From: Candidatus Nanosalina sp. J07AB43
GTDB lineage: Archaea; Nanohalarchaeota; Nanosalinia; Nanosalinales; Nanosalinaceae
DNA: 45,025 nucleotides
Assembly (NCBI GenBank): GCA_000220375.1
Contig: GL982576.1
Coordinates: forward strand, 697,591-742,615
Direction of reading: 5' to 3'
In this document: one piece after another, positions 1 through 9,489 of the stretch
How the letters are laid out: each line of letters opens with the position of its first letter
How positions within the stretch are numbered: position 1 is the stretch's first letter
The notes under the pieces: generated by a model
Seen by the model: the letters and a program-made list of their open reading frames with translations, nothing else
What the model was told of the DNA's origin: nothing
Database searches by the model: none
Made by a program: the position numbers and the translations under genes

Positions 1-391
1 TGAACAATCTGCTTCAGCACTTTGCTTCGTCTTTAGCTTATTCATTTCATCTAAGAAGCGTCTTGTGAGGTTTCCTATGTCTTCTGTAGAATCTTCAAAT
101 TTTGAAATATTATTTGCTACTTCTCCACTTTGTTCCTCGAGAAACTGTCTTAACTTGATATCCTCTCCGTCTAAATGGATTAAATCCTCTGCTATCTTTT
201 TCCCCAATCTAGATTCTTGCATGAAAACGGAAACGGCTTCCTCAATCTCATCTTGGTCTAAGTTCTCCTTCTCTACTCAAGTGAGTTATATATTCTTTCT
301 CCATCTCTTCCTTGTCCTGAAGGTTCTCTTCCTCACCACTAACATTTCTACTGAGGCTGGTAACAGTGTCTAGAATATCCTCTAGAGACAT
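1..391 (-). CDS. Hypothetical acidic coiled-coil protein, frame-broken, runs off the window start
   Basis: I do not recognise this family. Reading leftward from the ATG at 391, the frame gives an acidic helical protein (MSLEDILDTV...) that stops at 248-250. A second frame, shifted by one base and open from about 277 to the window start, continues in the same style (VEKENLDQDEIEEAV..., then KKIAEDLIHLDGED and IGNLTRRFLDEMNKL). Together they give about 130 residues of charged helix with heptad-like spacing, probably coiled coil, with no membrane segment. The switch must fall between 278 (end of an in-frame stop in the second frame) and 250. Either a one-base indel or a real pseudogene would explain it. 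An in-frame ATG at 460 would extend the N terminus, but the added residues are hydrophobic and unlike the rest, so I prefer 391. Confidence 0.5.
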
Positions 392-468
392 GTAAATTGT
401 TAAGCTGCCGCCCAATAAAAAGCTAGCTGAAGAGTTGATGTGAGGGAAATGTTCCCTCATCTAAGAAC

Positions 469-1782
469 TTATTCGTCGAGGTTGAGGCATTTGCCGTTTT
501 CGGATAGGTGTACGTCTTCTCCTAGGCTGTAGCCTTCTTCTCGTGCTAGATCTACGTAGCTTCCAAGCTTCTGGATTGTACCGTGTGAAGGTACAATGTG
601 TTCCGGTTGGAGGAATTTAATGAAGTCTCTGTGGTCTTCTTTGTGGGCGTGTCCCGTGGTATGGATTCCAGGGTAGATTCTGACTCCATCGTCCTCAAGC
701 TTGTTTTCTAGTTTGTGTCTGTTCGCCTTGTTTTCAGGTGTAGGGATTACGTTTGATGAGAAGATCATGTGATCTCCTTTCTCAAAGTCGAATGGGTATG
801 TTCCTGATGCCATCTTGTCAAGCTGTGCTCCAGGTTCTCCCTGGTTTCCGGTTGCTACCACAAGCCAGTTTTCTCTTTCTCCGTCAACCTTGTCCATCAG
901 TTCCTCGCATTCATCGTAGTAGGATACTACCTCTATCTGATCTGTGTTGATCAATCCAAGCTTCTCAGCTGATTCTACGTATTCTTTGAGGCTTCTGCCT
1001 ACGAAGGCAATTTTTCTTCTGTCGTCGTTGGCCTCTATCAGCGAGTTAAGTCGGCCTATCTGTGACGAGAATGTTGAGAAGAATACTGCTCCACCCGCGT
1101 CGTAGCATGATTCAAGTACGTCATTGATCTCTACCTTAACTGATTCCTCAGACCTTGCACGTCCTTGATCATCAACCCGTGTTGTACCGGGTATCATGCA
1201 TTTTACTCCTTCTTCTCCAACCTCTTTCAGTCGTTCAACATCTGTTGTCTCTTCTATCACAGGTGACTGATCTATTTTCATGTCGTTCCCGTATACAACA
1301 TATCCTTCAGGTGTGTCTAGAAGACTGAGTGTTGAGTCAGGTATTGAGTGGTTTACGTGAGCAAACTCTAGGTTGAAGTTACCTGAGACATTCATCTCCT
1401 CTCCCTTCTCGAGTCTTATTATCTGGTTGGAGAGGTTTTTTCTATCGTCTTCTATGGTTCTTTCAACGATTTCTGCTGTGTAGTTTGTGCAGTAGATTGG
1501 ACAGTCATGTGAACCTGCCAGTTTTGGAATAGCTCCTACGTGGTCGAGGTGTCCGTGTCCGATGACGATTCCTACTACGTTTTTGTCTAGAACCGGTTCG
1601 TCTTCCGGTACTGCCCCGATTTCGAGGCTTTGATTTGTTGTCATTTCGTCGACTTGTCCTTCAGAGGATATGACGTTTTCCATGTTGTAACCCATGTCGA
1701 AGATGACGACTTCTCCGTCAACTTCCACTGCGGTCATATTCATGCCAACTTCTTCATATCCGCCTAATGTGTAAACTTTCAT
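469..1782 (-). CDS. rnj: Ribonuclease J, metallo-beta-lactamase/beta-CASP exonuclease
   Basis: This is a 437-residue MBL-fold RNase of the archaeal RNase J type, which degrades or processes RNA in the cytoplasm, mainly 5'-3'. The zinc motif GHGHLDH is at residues 75-81. An early FDMG segment and a late PSHG segment (PSHGTIQKLG) fit the MBL and beta-CASP core, and VVATGNQGEPGAQLDKM is typical of the beta-CASP region. Length is normal for the archaeal family. The ATG at 1782 is preceded by an AGGTGAA ribosome-binding site about 9 nt upstream, so this gene is probably leadered, unlike most here. It is divergent from gatD. The ortholog group (RNase J rather than another beta-CASP enzyme) is inferred from motif and length, not from a search. 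Confidence 0.88.
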   Translation of the reverse strand: MKVYTLGGYEEVGMNMTAVEVDGEVVIFDMGYNMENVISSEGQVDEMTTNQSLEIGAVPEDEPVLDKNVVGIVIGHGHLDHVGAIPKLAGSHDCPIYCTNYTAEIVERTIEDDRKNLSNQIIRLEKGEEMNVSGNFNLEFAHVNHSIPDSTLSLLDTPEGYVVYGNDMKIDQSPVIEETTDVERLKEVGEEGVKCMIPGTTRVDDQGRARSEESVKVEINDVLESCYDAGGAVFFSTFSSQIGRLNSLIEANDDRRKIAFVGRSLKEYVESAEKLGLINTDQIEVVSYYDECEELMDKVDGERENWLVVATGNQGEPGAQLDKMASGTYPFDFEKGDHMIFSSNVIPTPENKANRHKLENKLEDDGVRIYPGIHTTGHAHKEDHRDFIKFLQPEHIVPSHGTIQKLGSYVDLAREEGYSLGEDVHLSENGKCLNLDE

Positions 1783-1869
1783 AGTTAGAAATTCACCTTT
1801 GTTTTAAATTCTTACAATAAGTTTAAGGGTACACGATTCTTTTAAATCAGGAGTTATATTTCAGATAAT

Positions 1870-1878
1870 TTTCTTAAG
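1870..1878 (+). promoter_or_regulatory. Putative TATA element for gatD
   Basis: TTTCTTAAG is centred about 26 nt upstream of the gatD ATG at 1901, the spacing expected for a leaderless archaeal transcript. No ribosome-binding site lies in front of that ATG. Confidence 0.45.
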
Positions 1879-1900
1879 CTTTCCTGAAACAAGCTCTGAT

Positions 1901-3204
1901 ATGTATTCTCAGGAGATCAGGGATAAACTAGACGAGAAAGGTATTGAGTTAGGTGACCGTATAACTGCTTCCGGGCGTGAAGGCAGGTTGATGCCGAAGC
2001 CGGAGTCTGGAGACTCTGATATTGTGGTGTTAAAGGATGAGTCAGGCTATAATCTTGGACTGGAACCTGAGGACCTTAGACTTCTGGAGAAGATGGAAGG
2101 AATTGATGATTCAGAGGGTTTGGAACCCAGTTACTCGGATGATAAGCCTGATATACTGTTTCTGCATACAGGTGGTACAATATCCTCTAGGGTATCCTAT
2201 GAGGAGGGAGGTGTTGATCCTTCTGCCCATGAGGTAGAGGACATGGTTGAGATGTATCCTGAGCTTGCTAAAGAAGTAAATATTCATTCGGAGGTTATTG
2301 CGGAGATGCTATCTGAGGATATGGAGCCAGAACACTGGCAGCAGATAGCGGAAACGATACATGAAGTGAAAGACGAGTATGACGGTATCGTAGTTGGACA
2401 CGGAACTGATACCATGAGCTATACAGGCGCAGCACTCTCCCTGATGCTGAAAGGAATAAATACGGGTGTGCTTCTGGTCGGAAGCCAGCGCTCATCTGAT
2501 AGACCGAGCAGCGACGCTTCAATGAACCTCAGATGTGCCTCAAAGTTTCTCAAGGAAACAGATTTTCAAGGAGTTGGAATCTGCATGCATCAGAACTCCG
2601 AAGACCTAGAATGCAACATTCTACCTCCTCAAAAGGTTAGAAAGATGCATACATCAAGGAGAGATGCATTTGAATCTGTAAACACTGATCAACTGGGAAC
2701 GGTAAATATTGAAACCGGTGAAATAAGTAAAAACTACGAAAACACACAGGAAGATTACAGCTTTGAACCAGGATTTAACCAAGATGTTGGCTGGTTGAGA
2801 GTCCGGCCAGGTATGAAGCCTGAAGAACTTGATCTTATACTTGAACAGGATTACAAGGGCTTGTAATTGAAGGTACAGGACTGGGGCACATGCCTGTAAA
2901 CGACTTTGATGAAAACACCCAACATCACGCCGAAATCCTAGATAAGCTTGACGAAGTTGCAGAAGATACTCTTGTAGTGATGACCTCACAGTGTTTGAAT
3001 GGACGCGTTGACATGGATGTATACTCTGCAGGGCATAAAATTCAAGAGGCTGGTGTAATAGGAGCAGATGACATGCATCCGGAGCTTGCCTATATCAAGC
3101 TTATGTGGAGTCTATCCCAAGCTGAGGACCTAGAGGATGCGGAACAGATCTTCAGTAAAAACCATGCCGGTGAACTTGAGAAGAGGAGTATCTACAGTGA
3201 CTGA
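1901..3204 (+). CDS. gatD: Glutamyl-tRNA(Gln) amidotransferase subunit D (frame broken near 2863)
   Basis: GatD is the asparaginase-like subunit of archaeal GatDE. It frees ammonia from glutamine or asparagine so that GatE can convert Glu-tRNA(Gln) to Gln-tRNA(Gln). An N-terminal beta domain (1-80) is followed by a type I asparaginase core with HTGGT at 89-93 and GHGTDTM at 166-172. The first frame stops at 2866 after DYKGL. The next frame continues without loss as VIEGTGLGHMPVND and runs to 3204 (ending LEKRSIYSD), restoring the conserved VIEGTGLGH motif and a family-like total of about 433 residues. One missing base (probably a G in GGCTTG/TAATTG) explains the break. The gene overlaps the following kinase gene by 8 nt. 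The frame break is more likely a sequence error than gene loss, because both halves look fully conserved. Confidence 0.85.
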
Positions 3205-3736
3205 GATCTATGGAGTTACAGGTATGCCTCTCTCAGGTAAGACACTGGTAGCTGACATTATGAAAGATCAAGGATTCAAGGTCTTAGACATGGGGGATGT
3301 GGTTAGAATTGAGATGCAGAAAAGAGATATAGAGACAGAGGATACAGGTAACTGGGTAAACGATATGAGAGAAGAACATGGTATGGATGCTATTGCAAAG
3401 CTTTCCCTGCCTTATCTACAGGAAATAGTTGAAGAGAATCAGGATGTGGTTATCACAGGTATGCGTGGATGGAGTGAGAAAAACCGGTTTGAAGAGGAAA
3501 TAAACCAGGACATATCCGTGGTATCGGTCTGGGCGTCCAAAGAGACTAGGAAAAGTAGAAGAAATGACAGACAGAGGGAGGAGGATGTGAAGGGAGATGA
3601 GTTTCATGAAAGAGATATTAGGGAGATTGAGAACGGTGTAGGCAAACTGATGGCCTTAAGCAATCATATTGTGAAAAACGACAATAAATCCAAACAGGAG
3701 CTTGAGGAGAAGGTGAAAACTGTACTTGAATCTTGA
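3197..3736 (+). CDS. UPF0200-family P-loop nucleotide kinase-like protein
   Basis: About 179 residues with a P-loop GMPLSGKT at residues 9-16, then GDVVRIEMQKR and an ITGMRGW segment. This order matches archaeal UPF0200 proteins, which resemble dephospho-CoA/adenylate kinases; their substrate is not established. I chose the GTG at 3197 because a GAGGAG ribosome-binding site lies just upstream and the conserved fold starts at ITG/VTG right after it. The longer reading from an ATG at 3137 would sit inside gatD. Its position between gatD and gatE, with overlaps at both ends, shows translational coupling to tRNA amidation genes; a functional link is only inference. Confidence 0.75.
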   Translation: MTEIYGVTGMPLSGKTLVADIMKDQGFKVLDMGDVVRIEMQKRDIETEDTGNWVNDMREEHGMDAIAKLSLPYLQEIVEENQDVVITGMRGWSEKNRFEEEINQDISVVSVWASKETRKSRRNDRQREEDVKGDEFHERDIREIENGVGKLMALSNHIVKNDNKSKQELEEKVKTVLES

Positions 3737-3956
3737 GGATCAAAACGTAAAGAAAACATATGAGACGAAGAACGGCGAGGTCGCAAGGAAAGTCGTGAAG
3801 AAGGTTGCCGACCAACTTGATTATAGGTTTCAGGAGATGAACTCAATTGCAGTCGCATACAACGGATCCAGAGAAGCTGTAGTAAAGAACGGCCACAGAA
3901 TCGAAGCATACTCGGATGAAGCACAACAAAAGGTAGAGGAGAAACTGGAGGAATAA
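3726..3956 (+). CDS. Small hypothetical protein in the gatD-gatE operon
   Basis: A 76-residue charged protein of unknown function. It overlaps the kinase gene by 11 nt and ends 6 nt before gatE. It probably starts at TTG 3726, with a GAGGAGAAGGTG purine-rich stretch upstream (about 3703-3714). It has no cysteine, no membrane segment and no motif I recognise. The pattern (EVARKVVKKVADQL..., then VKNGHRIEAYSDEAQQKVEEKL) suggests an alpha/beta fold with a C-terminal helix. Tight packing with gatE supports real expression. Confidence 0.6.
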   Translation: MNLEDQNVKKTYETKNGEVARKVVKKVADQLDYRFQEMNSIAVAYNGSREAVVKNGHRIEAYSDEAQQKVEEKLEE

Positions 3957-3962
3957 TAAATT

Positions 3963-5807
3963 ATGGACTACGACAAATTAGGATTCAAATGTGGTATTGA
4001 GATACACCAGCAACTTGATACAGATACAAAGCTGTTCTGCAGATGTCCTGTAGATCTTGAGGACGAAAACCCCGACACAAAGGTTGAGAGAAGGCTGAAA
4101 TCGGTAGCAGGTGAGACAGGTGAACAGGACGAGGCCGCAGAAGTTGAGTCAACCAAAGAGAGAAAGTTCATCTATCACTACCATGAACGAAACAACTGTC
4201 TTGTAGAGCTGGATGAGGAGCCTCCTCACAGGATGAACGGCCAGGCATTAGATACAGCTTTGACCTTTGCCAGAATGGTTGACGCAGAGGTTCCTAGAGA
4301 GATCCAGGTTATGCGCAAGATGGTTGTTGACGGTTCAAACACCTCAGGTTTTCAGAGAACAAGCATGGTAGGTCTGGACGGAGAGATTAAAACTGACTCC
4401 GGCCAAGTTGATATAGAGGATATTGAGCTGGAGGAAGAGTCCGCAGGGATAAACAAGAGGAATGACACTGAAGCAGTTTACGATCTTTCACGTCTTGGTG
4501 TTCCGTTAATAGAAGTAGGTACAGATGCTACAATAAAGAATCCTGAGCATGCAAAGGAGGTAGCCGAGGAGATAGGTATGCTCCTTAGGTCGACAGGAAA
4601 CGCTCGGAGAGGAATTGGAACGATAAGACAGGATGTAAACGTATCTATTCAGGGCGGAGCCCGCGTGGAGATAAAGGGATTTCAGGACGTCAAAAATATT
4701 GATACTCTTATTGAAAACGAAGTGAGGCGTCAGAAGAACTTGATTGAACTTGGAGAAGAGTTAGACAAAAACGAGGTTTTAGCTGATAACGTCACTCATA
4801 TTTTTGAGCAAACTGAAAACCGGATAATATCCACAGTGCTTGAAAACAATGGAGCAGTCTACGCATTTAAGCTTCCTCAGCTGGATGGGAAGCTGAAGCA
4901 GAAGATTTCAGGCGAAAGGTACTTGGCGCTGGAGCTTGTTGACTATGCAAAATCTCGAGGAATACAGGGGATAATCCATACCGACGAAGAAAAAGACTAC
5001 GGCATCAAGGATGAATTAGAAGAGATCAGAGATGTGTTTAAGGTCGAAGAGGAGGATGCAGTGGCTATTCTTGCAGGTCCTAAAGATAAGGCTAAGCAGG
5101 CAGGAAAAGCAGTCAGAGACAGAGCAAACCAGCTATACACAGGCACTATTCCTGAAGAGACCAGAAATGCGGAACAGAACTTCACAACATCTTACTCACG
5201 GCCTCTACCAGGTTCTGCAAGAATGTATCCAGAAACTGATATACCGCCTATAAAGATATCAGACCAGAAAATCAAAAACATAGAGAAAGATATTCCAGAA
5301 ACTCTGGATCAGAGAGAAAAACAGTACGCAGATGAGATAGGTGACGAACTTGCCTCACAGATAATAAACTCATATTACTTGGAAGAATTTGAAAAACATA
5401 GACAGCAGGCTAATCCAAAACTCACAGCCAACATCTTCGTGAACATAATACCTAGACTGGAGGCTGAAGGGCTCGAAACATCTAATTTGAGTGAAAAAGA
5501 GTTCAATCTCCTATTTGACGCCCTAGAAGCTGACAGAATATCAAAAGGAGATGTCGAAAAGGTTCTCACCGAAATGTGTCAGACTCCTGATTCTGGAGAG
5601 GTAATTGAAGATATCGTTGAGAGCAAGTCCTCAAAGGATGAGATCCGAGATGCTGTAGATCAGGTTATCGACAGGAATGAAGAGATGATTGAGGAACAGG
5701 GGATGCATGCACAGGGAGCTTTAATGGGTCAGGTTATGCAAGAGGTGGAGGCTACCGGTGAAGAGGTATCGAACATTCTGAGCAGGCGTCTAGAAGACAA
5801 ACTGTGA
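3963..5807 (+). CDS. gatE: Glutamyl-tRNA(Gln) amidotransferase subunit E
   Basis: GatE is the kinase/transamidase and tRNA-binding subunit that works with GatD to make Gln-tRNA(Gln) in archaea lacking GlnRS. The N terminus (LGFKCGIEIHQQL) is the GatB/GatE signature, followed by LFCRCP. A GatB/E catalytic core reaches about residue 280 (GTIRQDVNVSI, ARVEIKGFQ). An AspRS-like GAD insertion follows (about 290-400), and a YqeY-type helical tail closes the protein (MHAQGALMGQVMQEV near the end). The 614 residues match the family and the frame is intact. A GGAGGAA ribosome-binding site precedes ATG 3963. It is the last gene of the gatD operon. Confidence 0.95.
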   Translation: MDYDKLGFKCGIEIHQQLDTDTKLFCRCPVDLEDENPDTKVERRLKSVAGETGEQDEAAEVESTKERKFIYHYHERNNCLVELDEEPPHRMNGQALDTALTFARMVDAEVPREIQVMRKMVVDGSNTSGFQRTSMVGLDGEIKTDSGQVDIEDIELEEESAGINKRNDTEAVYDLSRLGVPLIEVGTDATIKNPEHAKEVAEEIGMLLRSTGNARRGIGTIRQDVNVSIQGGARVEIKGFQDVKNIDTLIENEVRRQKNLIELGEELDKNEVLADNVTHIFEQTENRIISTVLENNGAVYAFKLPQLDGKLKQKISGERYLALELVDYAKSRGIQGIIHTDEEKDYGIKDELEEIRDVFKVEEEDAVAILAGPKDKAKQAGKAVRDRANQLYTGTIPEETRNAEQNFTTSYSRPLPGSARMYPETDIPPIKISDQKIKNIEKDIPETLDQREKQYADEIGDELASQIINSYYLEEFEKHRQQANPKLTANIFVNIIPRLEAEGLETSNLSEKEFNLLFDALEADRISKGDVEKVLTEMCQTPDSGEVIEDIVESKSSKDEIRDAVDQVIDRNEEMIEEQGMHAQGALMGQVMQEVEATGEEVSNILSRRLEDKL

Positions 5808-5840
5808 TTATGCAGTCTCCATCTCACCGGCTTCTTTGAG

Positions 5841-5849
5841 CTTTAAAAA
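5841..5849 (+). promoter_or_regulatory. Putative TATA element for the thermosome gene
   Basis: CTTTAAAAA lies about 40 nt upstream of ATG 5885. Transcription starting about 25 nt later would leave a short leader that still contains the ribosome-binding site AGGTGA at 5872-5877. Confidence 0.4.
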
Positions 5850-5884
5850 TTTTTACTTACGTCTATAAAACAGGTGAATTATCT

Positions 5885-7558
5885 ATGCCAGGATTAGGAG
5901 GTCAACCAATTTTCGTAATGTCGGAAGACGCAGAACGTAAAACCGGAGAAGACGCACAACAAAACAATATTGAAGCGTGCAAAACTGTTTCCAGCGCTGT
6001 AAGAACCACTCTTGGTCCTAAAGGCATGGACAAGATGATGGTGGACAGCGTAGGAGATATTGTCGTAACAAATGACGGTGTTACAATACTTGAAGAAATG
6101 GATTTGGACCATCCTGCTGCACAGATGATGGTCGAAGTCGCACAAACACAGGAAGAAGAGGTTGGCGACGGAACCACCACAGCAGTCGTTCTCGCAGGAG
6201 AACTACTGAAAAACGCAGAAGACCTTCTAGACCAAGACATACATCCAACCGTAATAACGAAGGGATACAGGCTTTCACGCGAGAAGTGTACAGATATCTT
6301 GGAGCAGATCTCGCTTGACGCAGATCTGAACGACGAAGATACTCTTCGCAAGGTTGCCATGACAGCCATGACAGGTAAGTCGGCCGAAACAGCTCGTGAC
6401 TACCTCGCTGACATTGCTGTAGAGGCTGTCAGTTCTGTAGCAGATGAGTCCTCTGACAGAATATTTGTAGATGAGGACAGCATTAAGCTAGAGAAGAAAA
6501 AAGGAAGCTCTGTAGAAGACACCGATCTGGTGCAGGGTGTAATCTTGGATGAGGAGAAGGTTCATTCAGGAATGCCTTCAGAGGTTGAAGATGCCAGAAT
6601 CGCTTTGATTGATTCAGCTATTGAAGTAAAAGAGACTTCGACCGACGCTGAGATCAACATTTCTGACCCTGCACAGATGCAAAACTTTGTTGAACAAGAA
6701 GAGGAACAGCTCAAGGACATGGTTGATGCCATTGATGAAGCAGGAGCAAACGTTGTCCTCTGCCAGAAGGGTATAGACGACATTGCACAGCACTATCTTG
6801 CGAAGAAAGGAATCTTTGCGATCCGACGTGTCTCTTCCGGCGATCTAGACAAGCTATCCAACGCCACCGGAGGCAATATAATCACAAGCATAGACGAAAT
6901 CGAGGAAAGTGATCTAGGAAACGCTGGATCAGTAGAACACAAACACGTAGGCGGAGACGCAATGACTTTTGTTCAGGACTGTCCAGAAGCTGAGTCAGTT
7001 TCAATCCTGATTCGTGGAGGAACAGACCACGTGGTAGATGAGATTGAAAGAGCCATGGAAGATGCAATTGGTGCAGTAACGTCCGCCGTAAAGCATGGAA
7101 AAGTTGTCGGCGGTGGAGGTGCCACAGAAGTCGAACTCGCTCAGGAACTCAGAGATTACGCAGACTCTGTAGGAGGTAGAGAACAGCTTGCCATCAATGC
7201 GTTCGCTGACGCACTGGAGGTTATTCCACGCACACTTGCAGAGAATGCAGGGTTTGATCCTATTGACTCACTTGTTGAGCTCAGAAACCAGCATGACTCA
7301 GGTGAGGAAATGGCTGGCCTGAATGTCAGCTCTGGAGAGTCAGAGGAACTGTACGAGCAAGGAGTTGTCGAACCAAGACAGACCAAGACTCAGGCTGTAC
7401 AAAGTGCTTCTGAGTCCGCAGAGATGATTCTTCGTATAGACGATGTAATTGCTGCTTCAGGTTTTGATGCAGCCGGTGGAGACTCCGGAGGTGGAGCACC
7501 TGAAGGAGGTCCTGGCGGAGGAGGCATGCCAGGCGGAGGAATGGGAGGACTAATGTAA
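5885..7558 (+). CDS. thsA: Thermosome subunit (group II chaperonin)
   Basis: A 557-residue subunit of the ring-shaped ATP-dependent protein-folding chaperonin. Signature motifs are TLGPKGMDK at 42-50, NDGVTIL at 63-69 and GDGTTTA at 94-100, with the late [17 protein letters not shown] segment. The C terminus is a GGM-rich tail, typical for thermosomes. The frame is intact. A strong ribosome-binding site and its own promoter suggest high, independent expression. Only one thermosome gene is visible here; other subunits could lie elsewhere, so the letter A is provisional. Confidence 0.95.
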   Translation: MPGLGGQPIFVMSEDAERKTGEDAQQNNIEACKTVSSAVRTTLGPKGMDKMMVDSVGDIVVTNDGVTILEEMDLDHPAAQMMVEVAQTQEEEVGDGTTTAVVLAGELLKNAEDLLDQDIHPTVITKGYRLSREKCTDILEQISLDADLNDEDTLRKVAMTAMTGKSAETARDYLADIAVEAVSSVADESSDRIFVDEDSIKLEKKKGSSVEDTDLVQGVILDEEKVHSGMPSEVEDARIALIDSAIEVKETSTDAEINISDPAQMQNFVEQEEEQLKDMVDAIDEAGANVVLCQKGIDDIAQHYLAKKGIFAIRRVSSGDLDKLSNATGGNIITSIDEIEESDLGNAGSVEHKHVGGDAMTFVQDCPEAESVSILIRGGTDHVVDEIERAMEDAIGAVTSAVKHGKVVGGGGATEVELAQELRDYADSVGGREQLAINAFADALEVIPRTLAENAGFDPIDSLVELRNQHDSGEEMAGLNVSSGESEELYEQGVVEPRQTKTQAVQSASESAEMILRIDDVIAASGFDAAGGDSGGGAPEGGPGGGGMPGGGMGGLM

Positions 7559-7676
7559 CTCCCAATTACAGCTCTGCTTAAATCCTCATCACTTTTCTTA
7601 ATCTATTCTCTTCTGACTTCCAACCAATTGTTATCCTGCCTTAATTTTCTGATTCTTGGAAAGTATCTTCCAGTGA

Positions 7677-7685
7677 TTATAAATA
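7677..7685 (+). promoter_or_regulatory. Putative TATA element for the pilus operon
   Basis: TTATAAATA, a near-consensus archaeal TATA box, stands in the 166-nt gap after the thermosome gene. It is about 45 nt before ATG 7725, leaving a leader of roughly 20 nt. The rest of the gap is T-rich (about 7590-7615) and could stop thermosome transcription. Confidence 0.5.
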
Positions 7686-7724
7686 CGCTACTATAGACAT
7701 TGTGTGTATAGGGTTTTCCAAGTC

Positions 7725-8408
7725 ATGTCAGAAGATGAAGTACAGCTAGGCAACATGGATGACGATGACTATGAAGTTATTCCAATGGGGCCTGTAAGAA
7801 AATTGGAAAGAAGAGTTGAGAATCTTCAGGAACAACAGGAACAGAGCCAGGAATCAGGCGGAGGCACAGGAAATGAAGAACTGGTAAGAGATATAATGGA
7901 TATAATGAAGTCCAACCAGAAGATCGTCAACGACATGACGGAGTCCACACATGAGCTCAGAAACTCTGTTGAAGACCTGACCAACAAGATGGACTCTGTA
8001 ATCGACAACATGAACGAGTTCATGGATCTTCTAAACCAGGCCTCAGAGATGGATATGGAGGGAGAGGTCGCAGGAAACATAGAAACCAGGGTAGCAAATG
8101 CCATAGGAGACAAGATGGACGATATGGTTGACGAGGTCAGAAACTCCAACCAGAAAATTGCAGATAACCTTGAAGATCTCAACTCCCAGATGAGACAGAA
8201 TTACTACGCATCCCAACAAGCTGCGGATACTGCAACAGATCGTGGAAATAGTCAGCAACCGCAACAGACTCCAAATTCGAACCGTGGTAGAGGAGGAAAC
8301 AGGAGCCAAAGTAGCGGAGATGGTGAAGGTATGCCTCTAGGCTCTGACAACTCTGATAGAATGGAAAAATTGAAGAAGAGATTCGGCTCCATGAACAATA
8401 ATGAATAG
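7725..8408 (+). CDS. Coiled-coil protein with disordered tail, first gene of pilus operon
   Basis: A soluble, acidic protein of about 227 residues with no signal peptide or membrane helix. Residues 20-165 form long amphipathic helices, with repeats of the kind MKSNQKIVNDM and VRNSNQKIADNLEDL; the tail (about 170-215) is rich in Gln, Asn, Gly, Ser and Arg. The ATG at 7725 is preferred over an upstream GTG at 7704 because it starts the charged region. It overlaps the following pilin gene by 8 nt, so it is probably translated with it. By position and coiled-coil content it may be a cytoplasmic accessory protein of the filament, in the manner of archaellum FlaC/D/E, but I see no diagnostic motif for that family. 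Confidence 0.65.
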   Translation: MSEDEVQLGNMDDDDYEVIPMGPVRKLERRVENLQEQQEQSQESGGGTGNEELVRDIMDIMKSNQKIVNDMTESTHELRNSVEDLTNKMDSVIDNMNEFMDLLNQASEMDMEGEVAGNIETRVANAIGDKMDDMVDEVRNSNQKIADNLEDLNSQMRQNYYASQQAADTATDRGNSQQPQQTPNSNRGRGGNRSQSSGDGEGMPLGSDNSDRMEKLKKRFGSMNNNE

Positions 8409-8886
8409 GAAGGGTATAACACCTGTAATAGCTACCTCACTTCTTATACTGATTGCTGTGTCAGCTGTCGCGACTGCAGCGGTATTCTTCAGGAATACAA
8501 CCGATGATATTACAGGTTCAGTAAATGATCAGCTCTCCGAGCAGCAAAGAATAGAAGGAACCTCCATCAGCGTAGAAAGAGGATACAACAACTCCAATGG
8601 GAACATCAGCTTAAAGATAAGAAATACTGGAAGATATGTTATCTCTATTGAGGAAAACGATCAGAAATACTGGAGTTTATTTGCAGATGGAAGACCAAAC
8701 TCATTCAGCTATGCCTCCTACTCATCGCCGTCAACGGTTTCCCTCGATACAGGTGAGGTCATCACATTACAGACCGACGTTGGGTATCCCAGCTCAGGAA
8801 GCTTCACTAGGCTTGAACTACAGGGCAGATTTGAGATTGAGAGCGGTATAGTCTGCAGCAATAATGGGGGCTCACAGAACTGTTAG
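8401..8886 (+). CDS. Type IV pilin-like protein
   Basis: A 161-residue prepilin. The N terminus MNRKG followed by ITPVIATSLLILIAVS is a class III signal peptide of the haloarchaeal pilin type; cleavage is expected after the Gly. A single hydrophobic helix (about residues 6-30) would form the filament core. The rest is a Ser/Asn/Tyr-rich extracellular beta domain with two cysteines near the end that could pair. It overlaps the coiled-coil gene by 8 nt and is followed by a separate promoter and two more pilin genes. The frame is intact. Confidence 0.85.
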   Translation: MNRKGITPVIATSLLILIAVSAVATAAVFFRNTTDDITGSVNDQLSEQQRIEGTSISVERGYNNSNGNISLKIRNTGRYVISIEENDQKYWSLFADGRPNSFSYASYSSPSTVSLDTGEVITLQTDVGYPSSGSFTRLELQGRFEIESGIVCSNNGGSQNC

Positions 8887-8900
8887 AGCCAAGGTCCAAC

Positions 8901-8909
8901 TTATTTAAA
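8901..8909 (+). promoter_or_regulatory. Putative TATA element for the first tandem pilin
   Basis: TTATTTAAA is centred about 28 nt before ATG 8933, which suits a leaderless transcript. Confidence 0.45.
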
Positions 8910-8932
8910 CAAAACTACAGAAAGATGTATCC

Positions 8933-9435
8933 ATGAACATAGGTATTGACAGAAAGGGTATTACCCCTGTTATTGCTATTGTCCTACTCCTGATGGTTAC
9001 GGTTGGTGCGGTTGGAGTAGTATACACACAGTTCCAAAGCTTGTAGGAGACCCAACTGAACAAATAGATGATCAACAAAGAAATCAGAATACTGACATAA
9101 CCATAGTGAGAGGAAAGTCCAATGATACCAGCAATCCGCAGAGCGGTCAACTTATACTGGAGGTGCAGAACACTGGATCAGTAACCAGAAACACCACATC
9201 GTTCAGAGTAACTACAGATGACGCTTCCTTAATCCCTGGACAGGATGGAAGTCTCTCGTCAAACCCGAGCAACTCCACACTTTTGGATCCTGACGAGACT
9301 ATGGACTTCTACACAGGTGTTACGTTTCCAGGTCCGACAGACGGCGTAGTAGTAACACTTAATCTCAAGGGATCGGAGAAAACATTTAACATAGATTGCA
9401 GACCAGAGACGTCCACAACTGCGTTCTGCCAATAA
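8933..9435 (+). CDS. Type IV pilin, tandem copy 1 (frame broken near 9041)
   Basis: ATG 8933 opens a prepilin start (MNIGIDRKG, ITPVIAIVLLLMVTVG) that hits a TAG at 9044-9046 just after the hydrophobic helix. The mature domain continues in another frame (VGDPTEQIDDQQRN...) to 9435, ending TTAFCQ. The neighbouring copy reads AGCCTTGTAGG where this one has AGCTTGTAGG, so one C is missing. Restoring it gives about 167 residues: class III signal peptide, one helix (about 9-35) and an extracellular beta domain with N-glycosylation sequons (NDTS, NTTS). It is closely similar to the next gene, from a recent duplication. Error, true inactivation, or phase variation are all possible. Confidence 0.7.
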
Positions 9436-9456
9436 TTCACCACTTCTTTCCTCTTA

Positions 9457-9464
9457 TTTTTAAT
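9457..9464 (+). promoter_or_regulatory. Putative TATA element for the second tandem pilin
   Basis: TTTTTAAT is centred about 28 nt before the ATG at 9490. This supports 9490 as the real start even though that ATG is out of frame with the pilin body. Confidence 0.4.
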
Positions 9465-9489
9465 CACTCAAGTGCATCAATCATTACGT

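Noticed and set aside
2850-2900. Programmed frameshift in gatD
   Set aside because: No slippery run or clear downstream structure is visible, and similar breaks occur in many unrelated genes, so an indel is simpler.
2654-2989. 111-residue minus-strand frame spanning the gatD break
   Set aside because: It overlaps conserved GatD sequence on both sides of the frame break and has no recognisable features.
5894-6369. 155-residue minus-strand frame inside the thermosome gene
   Set aside because: Low-complexity Ser-rich shadow of a strongly conserved gene.
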